From contig JBFONV010000004.1 in the NCBI GenBank assembly GCA_040779335.1, forward strand, positions 434,001-498,000: 64,000 nt of DNA, written 5' to 3'. The DNA comes from JBFONV01 sp040779335. GTDB lineage: Bacteria > Pseudomonadota > Gammaproteobacteria > Enterobacterales > Alteromonadaceae. Below, in pieces: positions 7,275 through 16,372 of the stretch. The first letter of the stretch is position 1; each line of letters starts with the position of its first letter. The notes beneath the pieces were generated by a model. The model had not been told where the DNA came from and did no database searches. It worked only from the letters and a program-made list of their open reading frames with translations. The position numbers and the translations under genes are program-made.

Positions 7275-8099
7275 TCAAGTCGCCGATTTCATTTGAGCGA
7301 CAAAATATGATAACGCATCGAGCATTACCGCTTCATCAGCTAAATTATTTTCGATAATTTTAACCACGGCCGAGCCACTAATAGCTCCTTTAGCGCCCGC
7401 TGCTAGTGCTTGTTTTACATGCTCAGGTGTCGAAATACCAAAACCGAGTACGGCAGGGGCGGCATTATAGTTTTCCAAGGTGTTAATTAACTGTATGCCA
7501 GGCATTTCCGCCTGTGTTTCTGCGCCGGTAACGCCAGCGCGACTCAATACATAAGTATAACCATGTCCGTGCATTGATACTTGGTGCAAGGTTTCTTGGC
7601 TGGCATTAGGTGGTGCAATAAATATTGGTGCTACGCCATATTTTACTGCCGCTTCTCTAAACGGTTTGCTTTCGCGCATCGGTAAATCGGCAATCAATAC
7701 TGAGTCAACACCCACTGCGCTCATGTCGCGATAAAAGTTATCAATACCGCGGGCAAATACTAAATTACCGTATAGTAATAAACCAATAGGAATAGTTGGT
7801 GCATATTCTCTTACTCTGCGCAAAATGTCGATGCAGGTATCGGTATTGGTGCCGGAGTTTATTGCTCTTAGCGCTGCCATTTGTATGGTTACACCATCAG
7901 CACTCGGATCTGAAAATGGAATACCAAGTTCTAACGCATCAGCACCTGCATCAATTAATGTCTTGATGATAGCGAAAGATTGTTCGGCATTCGGATCGCC
8001 AATGGTGACAAAAGGAATAAACGCCCCTTGATTTTTTTCCGCTAAATCAGCAAATAATTGATCGTAGCGCTGACCTGTTTTTATCGAAAAATCAGTCAT
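7275..8099 (-). CDS. trpA: Tryptophan synthase alpha subunit
   Basis: Cleaves indole-3-glycerol phosphate to indole and glyceraldehyde-3-phosphate; indole is channelled to TrpB in the alpha2beta2 complex. The 274 residues form a TIM barrel. Visible motifs are FIPFVTIGDPN near residue 27, ALELGIPFSDPSADGVTIQ near residue 55 (containing the catalytic Glu and Asp), and the phosphate-binding GFGISTPEHV and GAISGSAVVKII near the C terminus. The length is normal. Its start codon touches the trpB stop at 8099, so it is the coupled last gene of the trp operon. Confidence 0.97.
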   Translation of the reverse strand: MTDFSIKTGQRYDQLFADLAEKNQGAFIPFVTIGDPNAEQSFAIIKTLIDAGADALELGIPFSDPSADGVTIQMAALRAINSGTNTDTCIDILRRVREYAPTIPIGLLLYGNLVFARGIDNFYRDMSAVGVDSVLIADLPMRESKPFREAAVKYGVAPIFIAPPNASQETLHQVSMHGHGYTYVLSRAGVTGAETQAEMPGIQLINTLENYNAAPAVLGFGISTPEHVKQALAAGAKGAISGSAVVKIIENNLADEAVMLDALSYFVAQMKSAT

Positions 8100-9349
8100 T
8101 ATGCGTCTCCTTCTGTCGAGTTCTCAGGGGAAAGTAGGGTATGAACATGGGCAAGGTCTTTATCGCCGCGACCAGAAAGATTAACCAAAAAGATGGTTTC
8201 TTTGGTAACTACATCGGCCATTTTTAATGCTTGAGCTAATGCATGCGATGATTCAAGTGCTGGAATGATCCCTTCGTTTAGCGCCAGCGCTTGAAAGGCA
8301 TCAAGGGCTTCATCGTCATTGATGGGGAAATATTGTGCGCGCCCAGTTTCCTTTAAATGAGCATGCTGAGGTCCGACAGCTGGATAATCTAGACCCGCGG
8401 AGACCGAATACGACTCTTCAATCTGACCGTGTTTGTCTTGCATAATATAAGTGTAATTACCGTGCAGCATGCCTTTGCTGCCCGCGGCTAAGGTCGCGCC
8501 GTGCAGGTGGGTATTTACGCCCTTACCACCAGCTTCAACACCCACCAATTTCACGCTTTGTTCATGAATGAAATCGTTGAACATACCAATTGCATTAGAA
8601 CCGCCGCCAACACAGGCAATGACATAGTCGGGTAAGCGACCTTCTTCTGCAAGCAGTTGAGCTTTGGCTTCTTCACCGATCATTTTTTGAAATTCACGAA
8701 CAATCGTAGGGAAGGGGTGTGGACCCGCCGCAGTCCCCAATAAATAATGCGCATTGTCATAATTGGCAGACCAATCACGCAGAGCTTCATTGACGGCATC
8801 TTTTAACGTGCCGCTGCCTGCCGTTACTGGAATAACCTCTGCCCCCATTAATTTCATGCGAAAAACGTTAGGTTGTTGGCGAGCGCAATCGACCGCGCCC
8901 ATATAAACACGACATTTTAACCCCAACAGTGAACAGGCGATCGCTGTGGCGACACCATGTTGACCGGCACCGGTTTCTGCAATGATTTCGGTTTTCCCCA
9001 TGCGTTTTGCTAATAACGCCTGTCCGAGGACTTGATTGGTTTTATGGGCGCCACCGTGTAGTAAATCTTCTCGTTTAAGATATACCTTCGCCAGTGGATT
9101 TTTGACAATGTTTCTACATAAGGTTAACGGCGTTGGACGGCCAGCATAACTGGTTAATAATTTATTAAATTCATCGAGAAATGCTTGATCAGATTGTGAT
9201 GCAATAAAGGCTTGTTCAAGTTGCTCTAAGGCAGGGACGAGTAGTTCGCCCACGTACATGCCGCCAAATTCACCAAAATAGGCGGGGAGAGTGGTCTTTG
9301 CTTGTTTAGACATGTTAGGTTCCATATTACTATTCATCGTGTTTATCAC
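8099..9349 (-). CDS. trpB: Tryptophan synthase beta subunit
   Basis: Condenses indole with serine to tryptophan using pyridoxal phosphate. It shows AYFGEFGGMYV near the N terminus, LLHGGAHKTNQVLGQALLAKRMGK with the PLP-binding Lys, ETGAGQHGVA, and the PLP phosphate loop CVGGGSNAIGMF. The 416-residue frame begins with a GTG at 9349 that overlaps the trpCF stop; ATG codons at 9337, 9325 and 9313 are also possible. The start at 9313 (MSKQAKT) gives 404 residues, nearer the usual 397. It couples with trpA by an overlapping stop and start. Confidence 0.96.
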   Translation of the reverse strand: MINTMNSNMEPNMSKQAKTTLPAYFGEFGGMYVGELLVPALEQLEQAFIASQSDQAFLDEFNKLLTSYAGRPTPLTLCRNIVKNPLAKVYLKREDLLHGGAHKTNQVLGQALLAKRMGKTEIIAETGAGQHGVATAIACSLLGLKCRVYMGAVDCARQQPNVFRMKLMGAEVIPVTAGSGTLKDAVNEALRDWSANYDNAHYLLGTAAGPHPFPTIVREFQKMIGEEAKAQLLAEEGRLPDYVIACVGGGSNAIGMFNDFIHEQSVKLVGVEAGGKGVNTHLHGATLAAGSKGMLHGNYTYIMQDKHGQIEESYSVSAGLDYPAVGPQHAHLKETGRAQYFPINDDEALDAFQALALNEGIIPALESSHALAQALKMADVVTKETIFLVNLSGRGDKDLAHVHTLLSPENSTEGDA

Positions 9350-10725
9350 TAATAGTGACGAATTTGGGCGAAAACGGTGCTTAGTTTATCGCGACATTTT
9401 AAACCAGGAGTTGTTTCAACACCTGAGTTGAGATCTAGGCCATATAGCTCTTGAGCGACCATTTGCTCTGCGGCTGTGTCAATATTGTCGATATTTAAAC
9501 CGCCAGCTAAAAAGCTGCTTGATAAATTTTGCTCACTTTCAGCTAACGTTCGCCAATTAAAAGCTTGGCCACTGCCAGCATTTTTGCCATCTAAAATGTA
9601 ATGCTCAACCGGCAACGCAAGTTCTGGGACATTATTTTCTATGGCGAGCGCTTTCCATATTTGACAGTTTTTGGGCAATATTTTGCGTAGTTGCTCAATA
9701 TATTCCGCCGTTTCCTGACCATGGAGTTGCACCGCGTGTAAATTCAGTGCATTGGCTATTGCTGCAACTTCGCTGCTGTCATGATCAACAAAAACCCCCA
9801 CATAATTGAGCTGTGGTACCTGTTCTACAATTGATAATGCTTGTGCTTGGTCGATACAACGGGGCGATTTTTTCGCAAAAATTAAACCGCCATAGTAGGC
9901 TCCTACTTCAGCTGATGCTTGGGCATCTTGTGCGCGCGTCAGTCCGCAGACCTTATTGTTGCCATAGATGAGTTTTCGACAAGCCAAGTCAATATCATCT
10001 TCTGCCATAATTGAACTACCGACCAAAAAGCCGTTTACTGCTGGGGCTAGTTCTCGCACTTGTTGATGAGTGTATATGCCAGATTCAGAAATGACGAGGC
10101 GATCATCCGGAATGTTTGGCGCATAATCAAAGGTGCGGGCGATATCGGTGGATAAATCACGTAGATTTCTGTTATTTATGCCGATAAGTTTTGCGCCTAA
10201 TTTTATGGCGCGCTCGCGCTCCTCATCATTAGATATTTCCGTTAATATCGCTAGGTTGTATTGCTCGGCGACCTTTGCTAACGCTTCATATTCATGGTCA
10301 GATAATACGCTTAACATCAATAAAATAGCATCTGCGCCATAATAACGGGCGAGATAGACTTGGTAAGTATCAACAAAAAAGTCTTTGTTTAGCACCGGAC
10401 ACTTAACTGACTGTGTGACAATTTTTAGAAATTCATGCGTTCCCTGAAAATACTTCTCATCCGTTAACACCGATATAGCGGCCGCGTATTTATCATATAT
10501 TTGGCTAATGGCGCTGACATCGAAATCTGCACGGATAAGCCCTTTAGATGGCGACGCTTTTTTGCATTCCAAAATAAAGCCGGCGTCTGGTTTAGCCAAC
10601 GCGGCATACATATCTTTTGTGGTCGGTTTTAGCGTATCGATAAAGCTTGCTAGCGGACGTTGTTGTTTGAGAGCTTCAATTTCAATGCGTTTATCTGCGA
10701 CTATTTTTTCAAGAATATTGGCCAT
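9349..10725 (-). CDS. trpCF: Fused indole-3-glycerol-phosphate synthase / phosphoribosylanthranilate isomerase
   Basis: A 458-residue bifunctional enzyme with the same fusion order as E. coli TrpC(F). The N half (1-255) is TrpC: ILEKIVADKRIEIEALK, FILECKKASPSKGLIR, LNKDFFVDTYQ, INNRNLRDL and ISESGIYT. The C half (from about 258) is TrpF: KVCGLTRAQDA, YVGVFVDH, AVQLHGQE, YILDGKNAGSGQAFNW and LAGGLNIDNI. It isomerises phosphoribosylanthranilate and then closes the indole ring. It lies 3 bp downstream of trpD and overlaps trpB, well inside the operon. Confidence 0.97.
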   Translation of the reverse strand: MANILEKIVADKRIEIEALKQQRPLASFIDTLKPTTKDMYAALAKPDAGFILECKKASPSKGLIRADFDVSAISQIYDKYAAAISVLTDEKYFQGTHEFLKIVTQSVKCPVLNKDFFVDTYQVYLARYYGADAILLMLSVLSDHEYEALAKVAEQYNLAILTEISNDEERERAIKLGAKLIGINNRNLRDLSTDIARTFDYAPNIPDDRLVISESGIYTHQQVRELAPAVNGFLVGSSIMAEDDIDLACRKLIYGNNKVCGLTRAQDAQASAEVGAYYGGLIFAKKSPRCIDQAQALSIVEQVPQLNYVGVFVDHDSSEVAAIANALNLHAVQLHGQETAEYIEQLRKILPKNCQIWKALAIENNVPELALPVEHYILDGKNAGSGQAFNWRTLAESEQNLSSSFLAGGLNIDNIDTAAEQMVAQELYGLDLNSGVETTPGLKCRDKLSTVFAQIRHY

Positions 10726-10728
10726 GGC

Positions 10729-11778
10729 TTAGCTGCTCTCGTTGGTATTTTTGCTAGTGTTTTCGCTGTTGGAAATAGCGATCAAATCATTAAGTGTTTC
10801 TAGGGCTTTACCCGAAGAAAGTATCTTAGCAGCATGCTCAGCTGCACTTTGAAGATCGTCAGCTTTGTCATGCAGATATAACAGCGCCGCACAGTTAATA
10901 ATGACCGCCGCATTATGAGCTGCGGGTCCATTTCCAGCTAATATTGCGTTAATGGCTGCGGCATTTTCTGCTGGAGTGCCGCCTTTGATATCATCAAGCG
11001 AATAACTCTCTAGACCGAAATCGGCTGGCGTAATGTTTTTCTCGGTTAACTGACCATTCGAAATTTCAATCAGTTGAGTGCTGCCATGTAGGGCAATTTC
11101 ATCAAGGCCATCACCGTGTACCACCCATGCTCGTTTTACTCCCGTTAAGACCAAGGTTTGTGCAATGGTTTTTAACAAGGTCGGTGTATACACCCCTAGT
11201 AGCATAACTTCGGGATTAGCTGGGTTAACCAGCGGACCGAGAATATTAAACAAGGTGCGAATGCCCATGCTCTTTCTGACTGGAGCGGCATGTTTAAAGC
11301 CGGGGTGATAAGCTGGTGCAAATAAAAAGCATAAATTGGCTTTCTCCAGACACTGACTGGCAGTACCTGGGCTCATCATTAGATTAACCCCAAGGGCTTC
11401 GAGTAAATCCGCTGAGCCTGACATCGAGGAAACACTGCGATTACCGTGTTTTGCCATTTTTAAACCGCATGCCGCCGCTAAAATTGCTGAGGTGGTAGAA
11501 ATATTAATGGTATTGGCACCATCGCCACCAGTCCCCACACAATCGGCCACAGCGTTTTGTTGCACTGGAAAAGGGGTTGCTGAGTTGCGCACGGCAACGG
11601 CAGCGCCAGCAATTTCTTCTGGAGATTCGCCTTTGATTTTTAATGCCGTGAGTACCGAGGCTAAAAGAGCAGGGGAAACTTCCCCGTTGATCATCTCAGA
11701 GAAAAAACCTTCTGCTTGCTGTTGGGTAAGCGACTGACCGTCGACAAGTTGTTGTAAGACGTTACTCATTGATGTCAC
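10729..11778 (-). CDS. trpD: Anthranilate phosphoribosyltransferase
   Basis: Transfers phosphoribose from PRPP to anthranilate. The 349 residues show the family's helical N domain (ALLASVLTALKIKGESPEEIAGA), the PRPP loop DCVGTGGDGANTINIST near residue 82, the substrate segment MAKHGNRSVSS near 110, and RTLFNILGPLVNPA near 174. It is a stand-alone TrpD; the glutamine amidotransferase TrpG is separate, unlike the enterobacterial TrpGD fusion. It overlaps the trpG end by 17 bp. The likely start is the ATG at 11778 or the one at 11769 (MSNVLQQL). Confidence 0.96.
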   Translation of the reverse strand: MTSMSNVLQQLVDGQSLTQQQAEGFFSEMINGEVSPALLASVLTALKIKGESPEEIAGAAVAVRNSATPFPVQQNAVADCVGTGGDGANTINISTTSAILAAACGLKMAKHGNRSVSSMSGSADLLEALGVNLMMSPGTASQCLEKANLCFLFAPAYHPGFKHAAPVRKSMGIRTLFNILGPLVNPANPEVMLLGVYTPTLLKTIAQTLVLTGVKRAWVVHGDGLDEIALHGSTQLIEISNGQLTEKNITPADFGLESYSLDDIKGGTPAENAAAINAILAGNGPAAHNAAVIINCAALLYLHDKADDLQSAAEHAAKILSSGKALETLNDLIAISNSENTSKNTNESS

Positions 11779-12436
11779 CTCCAGTTAAATTTACTTGTTG
11801 TTTACCTTGCTTGTGCTGTTGGGCTTGCAAGGTAATTAGATGTTGTATGCTTTGCGCTAATAATGTGCTGCCATAGGTGGTTAAGATAGACTCAGGATGA
11901 AATTGAAACCCTAATATAGCGTCAGTCTCATGTGCTACTGCCATCGCTAATACTTCGTCATTTTGTGATGTACAGTGGGCCGTCATGATCATGTCCTCAG
12001 GTATTTTGGTGGCAACTAATGAATGATAACGAGCAACAGGAAGTGGATTGTTAATATTGAAAAATGATCCATCACCGTTGTGCACAATGTTGGATGATTT
12101 GCCGTGAACAATTTCTGGCGCGCGCTCAACCGTTCCACCATAATGTTGCACTAGTGCTTGGTGACCTAAGCAGATACCTAAAATGGGCAGTTTTCCTGCT
12201 GATTTTGCGATTAATGTCATTAAACAGCCAGCATCACTGGGGGCACCAGGGCCGGGAGAAAGCACCAATAAGACTTCAGACTCACAAGCTGCTATTTGTT
12301 GAAAAATAAAATCAGCACTTAAGGTGTTGCGGTAAATAATAGGGTCATAGCCAAGACTTTGAAACTCATCAACTAAGTTATAAGTGAAAGAGTCGAGGTT
12401 ATCTAATATGAAAATTTTCGTGGTATTTTTGTTCAT
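11762..12436 (-). CDS. trpG: Anthranilate synthase component II, glutamine amidotransferase
   Basis: Supplies ammonia from glutamine to TrpE. The 224 residues form a class I amidotransferase: IFILDNLDSFTYNLVDEF at the N terminus, LSPGPGAPSDAG, the nucleophile in GICLGHQALVQHYGG, and the His-Glu pair in FQFHPESILT. The ATG at 12436 was chosen over an upstream in-frame start at 12490 because AGGAG precedes it and the longer version would run back into trpE. It lies 4 bp after the trpE stop and overlaps trpD. Confidence 0.96.
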   Translation of the reverse strand: MNKNTTKIFILDNLDSFTYNLVDEFQSLGYDPIIYRNTLSADFIFQQIAACESEVLLVLSPGPGAPSDAGCLMTLIAKSAGKLPILGICLGHQALVQHYGGTVERAPEIVHGKSSNIVHNGDGSFFNINNPLPVARYHSLVATKIPEDMIMTAHCTSQNDEVLAMAVAHETDAILGFQFHPESILTTYGSTLLAQSIQHLITLQAQQHKQGKQQVNLTGGDINE

Positions 12437-12440
12437 AATG

Positions 12441-14051
12441 TTACGCTCCTTGCTCATTATTAGTGTATTGCGCTGCGCTTTGTATCGCATTGATCACTGC
12501 TTGCGCCTTTTGTCGAGTTTCGTTGGCTTCCGATTGCGGATCTGAGTCAAAAACGACCCCGGCACCAGCTTGTATTTGCGCGATGCCATTTTTAACAAAG
12601 GCTGAACGAATAACAATACAAGTATCCATGTCACCTTCGCCGGTGATATACCCAACAGCGCCCCCATAACTACCACGACGCTTTCCTTCATATTGGCGAA
12701 TAAGTTCAGTTGCGCGTACTTTAGGTGCGCCAGATAAAGTTCCCATATTCATACAGGCCTGATAGGCATGTAAAGCGTCTAAATCTTCACATAGGGTGCC
12801 GCACACACGCGAGACCAAATGCATCACGTGAGAATAACGATCGACTTTCAATAGATCGGCGACGTGACGCGTGCCCGCCTGGCTGACCCTAGCAACATCA
12901 TTACGGGCTAAATCCACTAGCATAATATGTTCGGCCAGCTCTTTTTTGTCTTGTCTAAGCTCTAACTCAATACGACTATCTAAATCTAAGGACAATTTAC
13001 CCTCAGCATTAAAACCTCGCGGACGCGTGCCCGCAATAGGATAAATCTCTACTTGTCGGTTACTTTGTTGATATTTGATCGCCGACTCTGGTGAGGCGCC
13101 AAACATACAAAATTCACTGTCTTGCAAATAAAACATGTAAGGGCTGGGGTTACTTTGCTTTAACGCTTGATAAGCGTTAATGGTATTTTCGCAAGCTAAG
13201 CTAAAGGTGCGAGAAGGCACTACCTGAAAAATATCACCTGCGCGAATGTGCTCTTTTAATGCTTCAACATTTTGGCAAAAAGTGTCATCGCTAATATCGG
13301 TACTGACCTCAAGTTTGTGGTGATCCGCTTTTAAGGTTTTCTCAACAGTAACGATATTACTTGCTAATATCTGTTTGATTTTTGAAAGTCGTCGACTTAT
13401 TTCAAAATAGCATTTTTGCTGCTCGGGTCCAGAAAATACATTGCCGACAATCTCTGTTGAGCGCTTTTCATGATCGATAATAACCAGCGTTTCAGCTAAA
13501 TAATAAACAAAGTCAGGACAAGTATTTTCTCCATCGTCTACTTCAGGTAACTTTTCGCTCATTGACATCATGTCAAAGGCAAATGCGCCACCAAGAAAAA
13601 CCGCAAAGGGGTGATGATCTTGATTATTCAGCTGGTTAAACAAACGTAAACATTGAAAAGGGTTAATGGCTTTTAATCGTGATTTTTCATCCAGATCGTC
13701 AGCAATCTCAGAAAAAACGGCCACTAAGGTGTTGTCTTGATACGATAACTCTGCCAATCCTTTTAACTGTTGGGCGGCAAATGCAATAGGAGCCTGACCA
13801 TTTAAGGACAAGGGAGTAAACGTTACTGTATTACCCATACAAACAATCTTAACGGCAGCATCGGTTAGCAGCAGACTTTTCAGTTGATGTTTTTTATCAA
13901 TTTCAGCCGACTCTAATAATATATTGTGCTGCTTATCGCCGCATAACGTTTGAAACAGTGCAAGCGGATCATTTTGGTAACGTGCAATACCAGATAACGA
14001 ATTAACGGCCCCTATTTCGGGATTAACGCCTTGGGTAAAGGTGTTGTTCAT
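12441..14051 (-). CDS. trpE: Anthranilate synthase component I
   Basis: Makes anthranilate from chorismate with TrpG, the committed step of tryptophan synthesis. The 536 residues carry the Trp feedback motif LLESAEI near residue 45, and the chorismate-binding domain with GDIFQVVPSRTFSL, NPSPYMFYL, IAGTRPRG, LVDLARNDVARV, GTLSGAPKVRA, GGAVGYITGEGDMDTCIVIR and AGAGVVFDSDPQSE. The enzyme is therefore expected to be feedback-inhibited by tryptophan. Its ATG overlaps the DAHP synthase stop as ATGA (14048-14051). Confidence 0.97.
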   Translation of the reverse strand: MNNTFTQGVNPEIGAVNSLSGIARYQNDPLALFQTLCGDKQHNILLESAEIDKKHQLKSLLLTDAAVKIVCMGNTVTFTPLSLNGQAPIAFAAQQLKGLAELSYQDNTLVAVFSEIADDLDEKSRLKAINPFQCLRLFNQLNNQDHHPFAVFLGGAFAFDMMSMSEKLPEVDDGENTCPDFVYYLAETLVIIDHEKRSTEIVGNVFSGPEQQKCYFEISRRLSKIKQILASNIVTVEKTLKADHHKLEVSTDISDDTFCQNVEALKEHIRAGDIFQVVPSRTFSLACENTINAYQALKQSNPSPYMFYLQDSEFCMFGASPESAIKYQQSNRQVEIYPIAGTRPRGFNAEGKLSLDLDSRIELELRQDKKELAEHIMLVDLARNDVARVSQAGTRHVADLLKVDRYSHVMHLVSRVCGTLCEDLDALHAYQACMNMGTLSGAPKVRATELIRQYEGKRRGSYGGAVGYITGEGDMDTCIVIRSAFVKNGIAQIQAGAGVVFDSDPQSEANETRQKAQAVINAIQSAAQYTNNEQGA

Positions 14052-15061
14052 AATTGCTTTCCTGCAGCTGCAATGAAGGGAGTAATGTCGGCCATTAATT
14101 GTGAAAAGTCATCGCGAGTTAATGCTTGATGGCCATCGGACAATGCTTCTTTGGGATTCAAATGGGTTTCGACAATAATACCATCTGCGCCTACGGCTAC
14201 TGCAGCGCGAGACAATGGATTGATTAACGACTTAACGCCAGTGCCATGAGAGGGATCAACTAATACTGGTAAATGCGATTTTTCTTTTAAGTAGGCGACC
14301 GCGTTTAAATCTAAGGTGTTACGGGTTGCCGTTTCAAAGGTGCGAATTCCTCGTTCACACAAAATAACGTTCGGATTGCCCGCATTAATAATATATTCCG
14401 CTGCTAGCAATAATTCTTCTATGGTGGCACTCATACCGCGTTTAAGTAAAACAGGTTTGTCTAGCTTACCTACCGCTTCGAGCAATCTAAAATTTTGCAT
14501 ATTGCGAGCGCCGATTTGAAAACAATCGATATAGTCATACATCAGCGAAGCATCGCCAGGATCAATAATTTCAGAGACAACCGGAAGCGCGAATTTTTCT
14601 TTAGCCGCTTTTAATAATTGCAGACCCTCTTTACCAAGACCTTGAAAGCTGTAGGGGCTGGTTCGAGGTTTGAATGCGCCACCTCTTAGTAGTGGAATAT
14701 TTTGCTGTTTGAGCATTTCAGCGACGCCAAAAAGTTGCGCTTCGCTTTCTACCGAGCAGGGGCCTGCGATGACCGTAAATTTTCCGCCACCCACTTTTAC
14801 ACCGCCAATAGAGACGATAGAGTCGTGAGCTTGTAGTTCGCGGGAAACTAATTTGTAGGGGCTAAGTACCGGCTTGATGGTATCAACCATAGGGTAGCTG
14901 TCTAAGTGCAATTTACTGAGCACTCGTTCATCACCTAATGCGCCAAGCACGGTGCGTTCTATACCTGGCATATACAAGGGCTTTAAGCCAAGGCTAGCAA
15001 TTTTATCGAGTATTTCGTTGGCATCCGCTTGGGTTGCTTGTGGTTTTAAAATTATGATCAT
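14048..15061 (-). CDS. DAHP synthase, type I-beta with N-terminal regulatory domain
   Basis: 3-Deoxy-D-arabino-heptulosonate-7-phosphate synthase, the first shikimate step (PEP plus erythrose-4-phosphate). The 337 residues have a ferredoxin-like N domain (1-75, MIIILKPQATQADANEILDKIASLGL) as in Thermotoga AroF, then the barrel: VIAGPCSVES, RGGAFKPRTSPYSFQGLG, VLLKRGMSATIEE, VILCERGIRTFE and LVDPSHGTG. This is the I-beta class, not the I-alpha AroF/G/H class of E. coli. It is the first structural gene of the trp operon, behind the attenuator and coupled to trpE, so its supply probably follows tryptophan demand. The allosteric effector cannot be read from the sequence. Confidence 0.92.
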   Translation of the reverse strand: MIIILKPQATQADANEILDKIASLGLKPLYMPGIERTVLGALGDERVLSKLHLDSYPMVDTIKPVLSPYKLVSRELQAHDSIVSIGGVKVGGGKFTVIAGPCSVESEAQLFGVAEMLKQQNIPLLRGGAFKPRTSPYSFQGLGKEGLQLLKAAKEKFALPVVSEIIDPGDASLMYDYIDCFQIGARNMQNFRLLEAVGKLDKPVLLKRGMSATIEELLLAAEYIINAGNPNVILCERGIRTFETATRNTLDLNAVAYLKEKSHLPVLVDPSHGTGVKSLINPLSRAAVAVGADGIIVETHLNPKEALSDGHQALTRDDFSQLMADITPFIAAAGKQL

Positions 15062-15249
15062 GGTGTTTGTCCTTTAATATATTCGTTGTAACAAGTGTCA
15101 TCCAGCGTAAATGGGCAAAAGCCACCATATAAACCAACTTTTTACTTTTGTTGTTAACATTTTTGTTCTCGTTAATTATATCAATTTCATCAATTATTAC
15201 TTTACGCACCAGACTTTTTTACTTAAAAGTTACCGAGCCCAAAACGAAA

Positions 15250-15275
15250 AAAACCCGCCTAATTAAGCGGGTTTT
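15250..15275 (-). terminator. trp attenuator terminator (3:4 hairpin)
   Basis: On the minus strand AAAACCCGC (region 3) and GCGGGTTTT (region 4) form a 9-bp stem with an 8-nt loop, followed by an unbroken run of seven T (15247-15253). Region 3 (forward 15265-15273) can instead pair with region 2, AAGTGGGTT (forward 15320-15328), with eight Watson-Crick pairs and one G-U: the antiterminator. Region 2 can also pair with region 1, CATAACTC (forward 15334-15341), directly after the Trp codons. All three exclusive pairings of a classical attenuator are present. Confidence 0.88.
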
Positions 15276-15326
15276 CTGAATTCTTTCTGTGTATAAATTT
15301 TACATACAAACAAAGTCACAACCCAC

Positions 15327-15383
15327 TTATGTAGAGTTATGCCACCACCAAATCAGAGAAATAGTTTGTTTTGTTTGTATCAT
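15327..15383 (-). CDS. trpL: trp operon leader peptide
   Basis: An 18-codon ORF on the minus strand encodes MIQTKQTISLIWWWHNST: three consecutive Trp codons just ahead of region 1 of the attenuator. An in-frame ATG at 15395 would give a 22-residue form (MELI added). When charged Trp-tRNA is scarce a ribosome stalls at the TGG run, covers region 1, and lets regions 2 and 3 pair, so the operon is read. The peptide is a regulatory device only. Its stop codon lies at the start of region 2, as expected for trp leaders. Confidence 0.85.
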   Translation of the reverse strand: MIQTKQTISLIWWWHNST

Positions 15384-15395
15384 TATCAATTCCAT

Positions 15396-15445
15396 CACAG
15401 TAAACTTGTACTAAGCAAATTTAATCCCCTATAGAAGACCTCAAA
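15396..15445 (-). promoter_or_regulatory. trp promoter region, possible TrpR half-site
   Basis: The trp promoter must lie between the leader and rnm. On the minus strand CTTAGTACAAG (forward 15404-15414) contains an AGTAC word like a TrpR half-site, but the other half is poorly matched. No consensus -35/-10 pair is clear; TTGAGG with TAAATT at 15-bp spacing is the best guess and would overlap the start of rnm. Confidence 0.3.
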
Positions 15446-16315
15446 ATGGATGCTATGTCAACCGTTGAATCACATGATTTTTCAAATCTTAGAGTTGACC
15501 TACATAGTCATACCAACTGCTCAGACGGTGGTCTGTCACCCCAAGCCTTGATAGATCGCGCGGTTAACTTTCAAATTGATGTTTTGGCGATCACAGATCA
15601 TGACACCGTTGCGGGATTAGATATTGCTAAAGATTATATTTTAGAAAAAAATGTTCCGTTAAAGTTAATAGAAGGTATCGAAATATCAACGCTTTGGCAT
15701 GGTTTTGAAATACATATCGTTGGGTTAAACATTGATAAAAATAACCCTCAACTAGTGGAACTTATTAACGAACAACAGGCGCGACGTGAAATACGCGCAA
15801 CCACGATGGGGGAAAAGTTAACCAAATGTGGATTTCCGGATATTTATACCTTGGCAAAAGAGATGGCAGGGGATGGGTCGATAACCCGAGCGCATTTTGC
15901 CAAAGTCCTACACCAACAAGGCAAAGTGAACAACTTGCAGGCAGCATTTGATAAATATATTGGTAAAGGTCAGCGAGCTTATGTAGCACCTAAGTGGTGT
16001 AGTATTGACGAGGCGGTCGACGTTATTCATCAAGCAGGAGGTCACGCGGTGATGGCCCATCCTATTCGTTATGATTTATCAGCAAAGTGGTTACGTAGGC
16101 TGATTGTGCAATTCAAAGAAGACGGGGGGGACGGTTTAGAAGCGGTCTTGCCTCAAATGAATCCAGAGCAGCGACGACTTATGGTAAGCTATTGTTTGGA
16201 ATATGATTTATATGCTTCGTTAGGTTCAGATTTTCATTATCCAAGCAAATGGAGTGATTTAGGACGTAATTTGTATTTACCCGAGAATGTGCAACCTATA
16301 TGGACGCATTGGTAA
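15446..16315 (+). CDS. rnm: PHP-domain 5'-3' exoribonuclease / nucleoside bisphosphate phosphatase (YciV type)
   Basis: A 289-residue cytoplasmic metal-dependent phosphoesterase of the PHP family, orthologous to E. coli YciV (RNase AM), which trims 5' ends of short RNAs and hydrolyses nucleoside 3',5'-bisphosphates. Metal ligands are visible: DLHSHTNCSDG near residue 18, AITDHDTVAG near 47, GIEIS, VMAHPIRYD and GSDFHYP near the C terminus. It is divergent from the trp operon and followed by yciO, the same order as in E. coli. The ATG at 15446 has AAGACC upstream, a weak ribosome site. Confidence 0.92.
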   Translation: MDAMSTVESHDFSNLRVDLHSHTNCSDGGLSPQALIDRAVNFQIDVLAITDHDTVAGLDIAKDYILEKNVPLKLIEGIEISTLWHGFEIHIVGLNIDKNNPQLVELINEQQARREIRATTMGEKLTKCGFPDIYTLAKEMAGDGSITRAHFAKVLHQQGKVNNLQAAFDKYIGKGQRAYVAPKWCSIDEAVDVIHQAGGHAVMAHPIRYDLSAKWLRRLIVQFKEDGGDGLEAVLPQMNPEQRRLMVSYCLEYDLYASLGSDFHYPSKWSDLGRNLYLPENVQPIWTHW

Positions 16316-16372
16316 TAACGTAGGCGTTAACGATTATACTTGTGGTAAACAATTAACATTAGGATTGAAAGT

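Noticed and set aside
15003..15209. A 68-codon minus-strand ORF over the trp leader region
   Set aside because: It overlaps the start of the DAHP synthase gene in another frame, resembles no protein, and lies in untranslated leader downstream of the attenuator.
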